NCBI GenBank assembly: GCA_007121995.1
Contig: SKJK01000158.1
Span: forward strand, 1-5,304
Length of the DNA stretch: 5,304 bases
Direction of reading: 5' to 3'
Source of the DNA: Desulfobulbaceae bacterium
Lineage (GTDB): Bacteria; Desulfobacterota; Desulfobulbia; Desulfobulbales; Desulfobulbaceae
Position 1 is the stretch's first letter. Each line of letters starts with the position of its first letter. The position numbers and the translations under genes are program-made. This document shows positions 1 to 5,304 of this stretch, piece after piece. The notes below the pieces were generated by a model. That model searched no databases. It was given only the letters and a program-made list of their open reading frames with translations, and was not told the origin of the DNA.

Positions 1-1819
1 TGATGCCCGGGTCAGCCTCCTTAAGATGCATCTGGGCAAAACGGGCCGCGTTCCACAGTTTGTTGATAAAGCGGCGGTAGCCGTCGATGCGCTCTTCATC
101 CATGCGGATTTCACGGCCCTGAGCAGCAAAGGCGGTGAGGGTGAAACGGAAGGCGTCGGTGCCGTACTGCTTGATCATGTCCAAGGGATCAATGACGTTG
201 CCAGTGGACTTAGACATCTTCTTGCCGTGTTTGTCGCGCACCAGGGCATGGAGATAGACATCGCGGAACGGGACCTCGTCCATGAAATGGAGCCCCATCA
301 TCATCATCCGTGCCACCCAGAAAAAGAGGATGTCAAAGCTGGTGATCAGCACCGAGGTCGGATAGAACAACTGCAGCTCTCTGGTGTTCTCCGGCCAGCC
401 CAGGGTGGAAAAAGGCCAGAGGGCGGAACTGAACCAGGTATCAAGGACATCGGTCTCCTGAGTCAACTCGGCGCTGCCACAGGAGGAACAGACCTCGGGA
501 TCGGCAAGGGCGACAATCATTTCCCCGCAGCCCCCGCAGGTCCAGGCCGGAATGCGATGACCCCACCAGATCTGCCGGGAGATGCACCAGTCACGGATGT
601 TCTCCATCCACACATAAAAAGTGCGGTACCAGGTGTTGGGATAGAGGTTGATGCGTCCCTCCTGCACCGCGGCCACCGCCTTGTCGGCCAGGGGCCGGAC
701 CGAAACGAACCACTGCTTGGAGGTGGTAGGCTCGACCACGGTGGTGCAGCGATAGCACTTGCCCACGGCATGCTGGTAGTCTTCGATCTTGTCCATAAGG
801 CCTAAGGCTTCCAGATCCCGGACCACCTGCCTGCGGCAGGCGAACCGGTCCAGGCCGGCATAGGTCCCGGCGGCCTCGTTCATGACCCCGTGATCATCCA
901 TCACCTTGAGTCGCTCCAGGTTGTGCCGCAGGCCGATCTCGTAGTCGTCGCGGTCATGGGCCGGAGTGACCTTGAGGGCACCAGTGCCGAATTCCCGCTG
1001 CACATGATGATCAAAGACCACCGGAATGGTGCGGCTGGTCAGCGGCAGGTTGATGCCGACGGCGGCAAGGTTCTGGTAGCGCTCATCCTCGGGATGCACC
1101 GCCACTGCCGTGTCGCCGAGCATGGTCTCCGGCCGGGTGGTGGCCACCACCACATACCCGGACCCATCGGCATGGGGATAGCGGATATGATAGAGCTTAC
1201 CGTCCGTGGGCTCGTGCTCGACCTCATCGTCGGCCAGGGCGGTGTGGCAGCGCGGGCACCAGTTGACGATGTAGTCGCCTTTGTAGATCAACCCTTCCTG
1301 GTACAGGCGGACAAAGACTTCCCGCACCGCCTGAGACAAGCCCTCATCCATGGTGAAACGTTCCCGCTCCCAGTCGCAGGAAGCGCCCATCCGTTTCAAC
1401 TGGTTAATGATGGTGCCACCCTTCTCCTTCCGCCAGGCCCAGACCCGTTCGATGAATTGCTCACGACCGAGATCGTGGCGATTCAAATTCTCACTGGCCA
1501 ACTGCCGTTCGACCACATTCTGGGTGGCAATACCGGCATGATCGGTTCCCGGCACCCAGAGGGTGTTGTCGCCCTGCATGCGGTGATAGCGGACCAGCAG
1601 ATCCTGCAGGGTATTATTGAGGGCATGACCGATATGGAGCACCCCGGTGACATTGGGTGGGGGAATGACGATACTGAAACAGGGCCGACCGGTCTCCATG
1701 CGGGCGCGGAAGGTTTTGTCCTCCAGCCAGCGGGTGTACCAGCGTTGTTCCACCTCGGTGAACTGATAGGCCTTGGGGAGATCGTATTTCGCGGTTGTAT
1801 TGTCGTCGGTCTCGTTCAT
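1..1819 (-). CDS. valS: Valyl-tRNA synthetase (ValRS), N-terminal 606 residues, truncated by the window edge
   Basis: Cytoplasmic class I aminoacyl-tRNA synthetase that attaches valine to tRNA-Val and hydrolyses mischarged Thr-tRNA-Val. I translated 606 residues from ATG 1819. The N-terminus ([18 protein letters not shown]) is typical of ValRS. The HIGH signature is intact at residues 62-65 (1636-1625) after PPPNVTGVL, and KMSKS is at 534-538 (220-206). The CP1 editing domain lies between them, with TTRPE at 227-231 and a [10 protein letters not shown] block around 285-294. Two cysteine pairs (C188/C191 with C355/C358) and a second set (C428/C431 with C444/C447) look like two zinc sites; the pairing is inferred from ValRS structures. 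The class I core motif [13 protein letters not shown] is at 457-469. The anticodon-binding domain and C-terminal coiled coil, roughly 280-340 residues, lie outside the window. The gene starts 57 bp after dgt and is probably co-transcribed with it. The Shine-Dalgarno AAGGA (1827-1823) is only 3 nt from the ATG, slightly close. No other in-frame ATG or GTG start is seen between the dgt stop and 1819. No frameshift is seen. Confidence 0.98.
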   Translation of the reverse strand, partial: MNETDDNTTAKYDLPKAYQFTEVEQRWYTRWLEDKTFRARMETGRPCFSIVIPPPNVTGVLHIGHALNNTLQDLLVRYHRMQGDNTLWVPGTDHAGIATQNVVERQLASENLNRHDLGREQFIERVWAWRKEKGGTIINQLKRMGASCDWERERFTMDEGLSQAVREVFVRLYQEGLIYKGDYIVNWCPRCHTALADDEVEHEPTDGKLYHIRYPHADGSGYVVVATTRPETMLGDTAVAVHPEDERYQNLAAVGINLPLTSRTIPVVFDHHVQREFGTGALKVTPAHDRDDYEIGLRHNLERLKVMDDHGVMNEAAGTYAGLDRFACRRQVVRDLEALGLMDKIEDYQHAVGKCYRCTTVVEPTTSKQWFVSVRPLADKAVAAVQEGRINLYPNTWYRTFYVWMENIRDWCISRQIWWGHRIPAWTCGGCGEMIVALADPEVCSSCGSAELTQETDVLDTWFSSALWPFSTLGWPENTRELQLFYPTSVLITSFDILFFWVARMMMMGLHFMDEVPFRDVYLHALVRDKHGKKMSKSTGNVIDPLDMIKQYGTDAFRFTLTAFAAQGREIRMDEERIDGYRRFINKLWNAARFAQMHLKEADPGI

Positions 1820-1876
1820 AGTTCCTTGAATAGATGGCTGTCGCCCGGAGGGCTGAGAAGGGAAAACACCAGGCCC

Positions 1877-2953
1877 TCAGAGCACGCTCCAGGGTTTGGG
1901 CATAAAGATCTGGGCATAGAGATCCAGGGCATAGCGGTCGGTCATCCCGGCGATAAAATCACAGACCCGACGATGGCGTTGCTGCTCTTCCTGCACCGAT
2001 TGCACCGGATCACGATGACGGCAACAGGAACCGAACTCAGTTTCCGGAAACTCGTGCTCAAGGAAAAAGCCGTACAGGTCGCGGATAATGCGCTGCGCCT
2101 TTTCAAACTCATTATGGACTCGACAGTGGCGGTATACATTCTCATAAAGAAAGGCCCGCAGTTCGGTGATGGTATCGTTCATCCGCCGGCTCAGGTGGAG
2201 GCGGCCGTCGTTGCGGTCCAGGGTCGTGGTCACCAGATCCCCAACCATGGCGTTGATCCGCTGAGAAGAGCGGTCGCCGAGCACATCGCGCAGATGTTGG
2301 GGCAGATCGTCCTGGTGGAGCATACCGGCCCGGAGGGCGTCATCCATATCGTGGTTGACATAAGCCATGATATCCGCCACCCGCACCAATTGCCCTTCCA
2401 GAGTGGCGGCCAACTCCGCATTTCCTTCGGGGAGGATGTCACCGTAGCCCTTGGAATGCTTGAGAATACCGTTGCGCACCTCCCAGGTCAGGTTGAGGCC
2501 GCGGCCCTCGTTTTCCAGAAAATCAACAATGCGCAGACTCTGGCGAAAATGCTTGAACCCTTTGGGATGGAGCAGGTTGAGGCTGTATTCGCCGGCATGA
2601 CCAAAGGGGGTATGGCCGAGATCATGCCCCAGAGCAATAGCCTCGGTGAGATACTCGTTAAGGCGGAGGCTGACCGCCATGGTCCGGGCGATCTGCGAGA
2701 CTTCGAGCACATGGGTTAAGCGGGTCCGGTAATGATCCCCGGCCGGGGCGAGAAACACCTGGGTCTTGTGCTTGAGTCGCCGAAAGGTCTTGGAATGAAT
2801 AATCCGGTCCCGATCACGCTGAAAAACGGTGCGCAGAGTGCAGGGATCGCTGTCCCCGAACAAGCGCCCCCGGGAGCGGCTACTCAGGCAGGCCCAGGGC
2901 GAGAGCCTCTGTTGTTCCTGCTCCTCGAGCTGCTCCCGAATGGTGGTTGACAT
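1877..2953 (-). CDS. dgt: dGTPase-like deoxynucleoside triphosphate triphosphohydrolase (HD domain)
   Basis: Cytoplasmic metal-dependent enzyme of the Dgt/SAMHD1-related family. It hydrolyses dNTPs to the deoxynucleoside plus tripolyphosphate and so helps set dNTP pools. The 358-residue protein is near the usual length of the shorter dGTPase-like subfamily (about 370-380). It opens with the family block DRDRIIHSKTFRRLKHKTQVF at residues 47-67. The HD-domain metal ligands are visible as H81 (RTRLTHVLEV), H110-D111 (codons 2626-2621, in ALGHDLGHTPFGHAGE) and D194 (RVADIMAYVNHDMDDA). H114, H119 and E122 complete the conserved active-site patch. The C-terminal CDFIAGMTDRYAL at 331-343 is also typical. 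I chose ATG 2953 because GGAG (2963-2960) sits 6 nt upstream. An in-frame start at 3040 would overlap prfB and add non-family sequence. The gene is 19 bp from the prfB stop and 57 bp from valS, so co-transcription is likely. Substrate preference (dGTP or several dNTPs) cannot be read from the sequence; subfamily members such as the Thermus enzyme are broad and dNTP-activated. Confidence 0.95.
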   Translation of the reverse strand: MSTTIREQLEEQEQQRLSPWACLSSRSRGRLFGDSDPCTLRTVFQRDRDRIIHSKTFRRLKHKTQVFLAPAGDHYRTRLTHVLEVSQIARTMAVSLRLNEYLTEAIALGHDLGHTPFGHAGEYSLNLLHPKGFKHFRQSLRIVDFLENEGRGLNLTWEVRNGILKHSKGYGDILPEGNAELAATLEGQLVRVADIMAYVNHDMDDALRAGMLHQDDLPQHLRDVLGDRSSQRINAMVGDLVTTTLDRNDGRLHLSRRMNDTITELRAFLYENVYRHCRVHNEFEKAQRIIRDLYGFFLEHEFPETEFGSCCRHRDPVQSVQEEQQRHRRVCDFIAGMTDRYALDLYAQIFMPKPWSVL

Positions 2954-2959
2954 GATACA

Positions 2960-2963
2960 CTCC
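2960..2963 (-). promoter_or_regulatory. Ribosome binding site that decides the dgt start at 2953
   Basis: GGAG lies 6 nt upstream of ATG 2953, inside the 19-bp gap after the prfB stop. It favours 2953 over the longer in-frame start at 3040, which lies inside prfB and would add 29 residues with no family similarity. Confidence 0.7.
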
Positions 2964-2972
2964 GGTACCGCC

Positions 2973-4083
2973 TCAAGGCTGCCAGAGGAGGTACGATTTA
3001 ATAAAGGGATCGATCCGGCCGTCAAGCACAGCATCGACATTGCCTTCCTCGCAGTTGGTGCGATGGTCTTTAATCATCCGATACGGCTGGAGCACATAAG
3101 AGCGGATCTGACTGCCCCAGGCAATTTCCTTCTTGTCCCCCTGAAGGTTTTCCTGGGCACGGAGTTGATCCTCCTTCTCCCGCTCAAAAAGACGCGCCAT
3201 GAGCATTTTCATGGCCATGTCCTTATTGCGGTGCTGGGACCGTTCATTCTGACACTGCACCACGATGCCGGTGGGAAAATGGGTAATCCGAATGGCCGAG
3301 TCCGTCTTGTTGACATGCTGTCCGCCAGAACCACTGGCCCGGTAAGTGTCAATACGAAGGTCTTTATCGTTGATCTCGATATCAACATCGTCGTCCAGTT
3401 CCGGCATGACCATGACCGAGGCAAAGGAGGTGTGCCGCCGGCCGCTGGCATCAAAAGGTGAAATGCGCACCAGCCGATGAATGCCGACCTCGGATCGAAG
3501 ATACCCATAGGCATACTTGCCTTTGATGAGCAAGGTCACACTTTTAGTACCGGCCTCATCGCCGGGAAGCAGATCCAGGATATCAGTCTTGAATCCCTTG
3601 GTTTCCGCCCAGCGCAGATACATGCGCAACAGCATGCCCACCCAGTCCTGGGCCTCGGTGCCGCCGGCCCCGGCATGGATGGTGAGAATGGCGTTGTTGG
3701 CATCATGTTCACCGCTGAACATGCATTCCAACTCGACCTGGTCGATGCGTCGGCGCAATTTATCCAGCCCGGCGACTACCTCCTGGTACGTTTCCCTGTC
3801 GTCTTCCTCAAGCGCCATATCCAGGAGCATATCAGCATCCTCGAGATCGCTGAAATGTTTCTGCCACACCCCGATCAGATCCTGCAACTGCCCCAGTTGG
3901 CGTTGCACCCGTTTGGCTTCGGCCTGATCGTCCCAGAACTGCGGGCTGAGGGTCTGCCGTTCCAGTAATTCGACCTGTTCTCGTTTGTCATCTAAGTCAA
4001 AGATGCTCCTTGAGCACGAGCATTTTGGCCTTGAGACTCTCAAGTACTTGTTTCGCTTCCGCTGATTCGGTCACTTCCGTCAT
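2973..4083 (-). CDS. prfB: Peptide chain release factor 2 (RF2), expressed by programmed +1 frameshift
   Basis: RF2 recognises UGA and UAA in the ribosomal A site and triggers release of the finished peptide. The gene is in two frames. Codons 1-28 run from ATG 4083 to CTT 4002-4000; an in-frame TGA follows (3999-3997). After skipping T3999, reading resumes at GAC 3998 and continues for 341 codons to TGA 2975-2973. The product is 369 residues, against 365 in E. coli. The join reads KEHL|DLDDKREQ, matching the E. coli GYL|DYDAKKE junction. Visible RF2 landmarks are MFSGEHDANNAILTIHAGAGGTEAQDW in the central domain, the SPF stop-codon recognition tripeptide at 208-210, the catalytic GGQ at 253-255 (codons 3326-3318), and C-terminal GSQIRSYVL. 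Residue 249, corresponding to E. coli position 246, is alanine. The Shine-Dalgarno GAGAGG (4095-4090) lies 6 nt before ATG 4083. A nearby ATG at 4088 meets a stop after two codons. The ATG at 4043 is in the shifted frame and would encode 15 unrelated residues before DLDD, so it is a prediction artefact. The gene heads a probable prfB-dgt-valS operon. Confidence 0.97.
3996..4011 (-). promoter_or_regulatory. Programmed +1 ribosomal frameshift site of prfB
   Basis: Read on the minus strand the site is AAGGAG-CAT-CTT-TGA-C. The parts are an internal Shine-Dalgarno-like AAGGAG (4011-4006), a 3-nt spacer (4005-4003), the slippery codon CTT (4002-4000), the in-frame stop TGA (3999-3997) and the following C (3996). 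Order and spacing match the E. coli prfB site (AGGGGG-TAT-CTT-TGA-C). The established mechanism is autoregulatory: when RF2 is scarce, UGA is decoded slowly, the P-site tRNA slips from CUU to UUU and full-length RF2 is made. When RF2 is abundant, translation ends after 28 codons. The protein similarity changes frame exactly at this point, which supports recoding rather than a sequencing error. Confidence 0.95.
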
Positions 4084-4089
4084 GGCATG

Positions 4090-4095
4090 CCTCTC
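4090..4095 (-). promoter_or_regulatory. Ribosome binding site that fixes the prfB start at 4083
   Basis: GAGAGG is followed by 6 nt (CATGCC) and ATG 4083. The ATG at 4088 overlaps the spacer and closes at TGA after two codons, so this site and the open frame together select 4083 as the RF2 start. Confidence 0.75.
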
Positions 4096-4122
4096 TATTT
4101 TGATCCAGGGTCAATATTAAAA

Positions 4123-4164
4123 AGCATATGCGCCCAGCCCTGGTGGTGGTGAACGCTTTATGCT
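4123..4164 (-). other. Possible stem-loop in the prfB leader, ending at a short T run
   Basis: Minus-strand AGCATA (4164-4159) can pair with TATGCT (4128-4123). After a small internal loop, GCG (4156-4154) can pair with CGC (4132-4130), leaving a 21-nt loop rich in ACC and GGG. Five T residues run from 4123 to 4119. The rest of the 191-bp lnt-prfB gap holds the promoter candidate and AT-rich DNA, with no gene. The stem is weak and its loop large, and inverted repeats of this length are near chance level. It could be a poor terminator or attenuator, or nothing. Confidence 0.2.
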
Positions 4165-4181
4165 GTGCAAATCAATCAATA

Positions 4182-4210
4182 ATATTAAACAGAATCATCG
4201 CAAGTCTCAA
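4182..4210 (-). promoter_or_regulatory. Candidate sigma70-type promoter for prfB-dgt-valS
   Basis: Minus-strand TTGAGA (4210-4205, 5 of 6 matches to the -35 consensus) is separated by exactly 17 nt from TAATAT (4187-4182, 4 of 6 matches to the -10 consensus). The -10 is in the most AT-rich part of the lnt-prfB gap. A start near 4175 would give a leader of about 90 nt before the prfB ATG. An overlapping TATTAT (4184-4179) is a better -10 by match, but its 20-nt spacing is poor. This is seen by pattern only; strength and sigma factor are inferred. Confidence 0.5.
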
Positions 4211-4274
4211 GAGGGAAAGGGGAGCAACAGGAAAAAGGCCTGAGAGACGATGAGCGTTGCCTGTGGGACGATGC

Positions 4275-5304
4275 TCAGCGCTGCCGCCCGCGGACCACCA
4301 GCAGCAGCGGGATAAGAAGAGCGCAACCGGCACCGAAGTGATAGCCCTGCCGGTTGAACACGGTTTCCTCCGTCAGCAGTGGAGCCTGAACGAGCACGGC
4401 CGCCTCGGTGAAGAGAGCGGTTTCGCCGACTATCCGCCCCAGGGGGTCCACAGCACCGCTGATGCCGGTGTTGGCCGCCCGGATAAGGGTCCGCTTGGTT
4501 TCCACGGCGCGGAAGACCGCCATGGCCATGGACTGGTATGGGGCGCTTGATCGCCCGTACCAGGCGTCATTGGTGAGATTAACGAGCAGATTGGCCCCCT
4601 GGTCCACAGTCTGCCTGGCAATATCGGGAAAAATCGATTCATAACAGATCAGGACTCCCAGCCGCATCGCTCCCAGCTCCAGTGGTGTCGACGAAGTGCC
4701 GGCAGTAAAATCACCGATACTGACCACCAGCGGTTCCAGAAAAGGCAGGTAACGGCGCAGGGGCACGTACTCGCCAAAGGGAACCAGATGCTGCTTGGTA
4801 TACTGGCCACCCGGTTGACCACCGGGACCAATCAGCAGGGCCCCGTTGAAATACTCAACCTGGTCAGCTGCATCCTCCTCTGGAACAATTGTGTACAGCG
4901 GTGCCCCGGTCAACAGCCAGGTATTGGCGGTGGTGACAAAACCGGTGACCCGATGCATGAGCGCATCCTGTTGGGGAAAAAACGGCAGGGCGGTTTCCGG
5001 CCAGACCACCAGTTCGGTATCCTCCCCGTCCAGCACCTGGCGGGAAAGATTCAGGTAGGTGGTGACCGTGGCTGCCCTCATTTTTTCCGACCATTTAATC
5101 GACTGATCTATATTCCCCTGAACCACGGCAACCCGGGCCTGCAGTGATCGGGCAAGGATGGGCTCCACCACCTGATAGCGGACAAAAGAATAGCCGCCGA
5201 CAAAGATCAGCACCATCCATGCCAGGAGCAACAATCGGCGATCCCGGCGCAGGTTCCAGTGCACGGCCTGCCGCTGTCGGTCGATGATACCCAGTATCAG
5301 GCCA
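4275..5304 (-). CDS. lnt: Apolipoprotein N-acyltransferase (Lnt), C-terminal 342 residues, truncated by the window edge
   Basis: Inner-membrane enzyme that adds the third acyl chain, taken from phospholipid, to the N-terminal cysteine of apolipoproteins, the last step of lipoprotein maturation. The frame is open to the window edge (first full codon at 5303), so the N-terminal membrane helices, about 170 residues, are missing; the GTG at 5264 is internal and not a start. A hydrophobic segment at fragment residues 24-46 (LLLLAWMVLIFVGGYSF) is the helix before the periplasmic nitrilase-like domain. The catalytic triad is visible: E103 in VVWPETALPFF (codon 4997-4995), K170 in YTKQHLVPFGEYVPLR (4796-4794) and C220 in LGVLICYESIFP (4646-4644). 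Their spacings of 67 and 50 match E. coli E267/K335/C387 closely. NLTNDAWYG follows at 242-250. A final helix at about 323-337 precedes the RGRQR tail, as expected for a cytoplasmic end. A small local repeat, GGQPGGQ, precedes the lysine motif. The stop is TGA (4277-4275), 191 bp before prfB. Confidence 0.96.
   Translation of the reverse strand, partial: GLILGIIDRQRQAVHWNLRRDRRLLLLAWMVLIFVGGYSFVRYQVVEPILARSLQARVAVVQGNIDQSIKWSEKMRAATVTTYLNLSRQVLDGEDTELVVWPETALPFFPQQDALMHRVTGFVTTANTWLLTGAPLYTIVPEEDAADQVEYFNGALLIGPGGQPGGQYTKQHLVPFGEYVPLRRYLPFLEPLVVSIGDFTAGTSSTPLELGAMRLGVLICYESIFPDIARQTVDQGANLLVNLTNDAWYGRSSAPYQSMAMAVFRAVETKRTLIRAANTGISGAVDPLGRIVGETALFTEAAVLVQAPLLTEETVFNRQGYHFGAGCALLIPLLLVVRGRQR

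Noticed and set aside
1820..1876. GCCC-TCC-GGGC hairpin in the dgt-valS gap, considered as a terminator.
   Set aside because: The stem is 4 bp with a 3-nt loop and no T run follows; a stop to transcription here is not supported.
890..2719. A 609-codon open frame on the plus strand, opposite valS and dgt, plus a 259-codon one at 26-805.
   Set aside because: Both lie in the register where each plus codon is the reverse complement of a valS or dgt codon. In that register stops arise only from sense TTA, CTA or TCA, which these genes rarely use. The frames end at a TTA Leu codon of dgt (2719) and of valS (805). The translations resemble no known protein, whereas the minus strand carries clear family motifs.
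3477..3968. A 163-codon plus-strand open frame opposite prfB.
   Set aside because: It is also in the reverse-complement register of a highly conserved gene; no independent coding signal is seen.
4113..4189. Nine-base direct repeat TTTAATATT (4189-4181 and 4121-4113, minus strand), considered as a paired operator.
   Set aside because: The repeat is short, made only of A and T, and lies in an AT-rich gap. The first copy overlaps the candidate -10 box. Chance is the simplest explanation.
4226..4277. Possible terminator after lnt: TGAGC/GCTCA and GCAAC/GTTGC inverted repeats, and CAGG/CCTG around a TTTTT.
   Set aside because: The stems are only 4-5 bp, the first two have long loops, and the T run sits in a loop rather than after a stable stem.
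4257..4550. A plus-strand open frame covering the lnt end and part of the intergenic gap.
   Set aside because: It is antisense to the conserved Lnt C-terminus, has no ribosome binding site I can support, and has a low-complexity, unfamiliar product.

Overview
The window is a stretch of bacterial housekeeping chromosome. All four supported genes lie on the minus strand. In transcription order, from high to low coordinates, they are: the C-terminal part of lnt (apolipoprotein N-acyltransferase), prfB (peptide chain release factor 2), a dGTPase-like HD-domain dNTP triphosphohydrolase (dgt family), and the N-terminal two thirds of valS (valyl-tRNA synthetase). Lnt implies a Gram-negative cell with lipoproteins and an outer membrane. 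The GC-rich third positions, near-absence of TTA/CTA/TCA codons over long stretches, and the lnt-prfB adjacency fit a Desulfobacterota-type (former Deltaproteobacteria, perhaps Desulfobulbales-like) organism. That placement is an inference from memory of similar proteins, not a search result.

Layout: lnt runs in from the right edge and stops at 4275. A 191-bp gap (4084-4274) follows and is the only sizeable non-coding stretch. It holds a plausible sigma70-type promoter pointing at prfB and a possible weak leader hairpin. prfB (4083-2973) is read through a programmed +1 frameshift at an in-frame TGA (codon 29), with the classical CTT-TGA-C slip site and an internal Shine-Dalgarno-like AAGGAG three bases upstream of CTT. 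A 19-bp gap separates prfB from dgt (2953-1877), and a 57-bp gap separates dgt from valS (1819 to beyond the left edge). No terminator is seen in either gap, so prfB-dgt-valS is probably one transcription unit. Whether lnt also reads into it is open.

The genes cover translation termination (RF2), tRNA charging with valine and editing of mischarged threonine (ValRS), dNTP pool control (Dgt-like) and lipoprotein maturation (Lnt). They share no single pathway; the cluster looks like a growth-linked housekeeping operon. No mobile element, CRISPR array, tRNA/rRNA gene or defence system was found. The most informative non-gene signal is the prfB recoding site. Start-codon prediction without recoding would give RF2 a wrong N-terminus. 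I found no previously undescribed system here.
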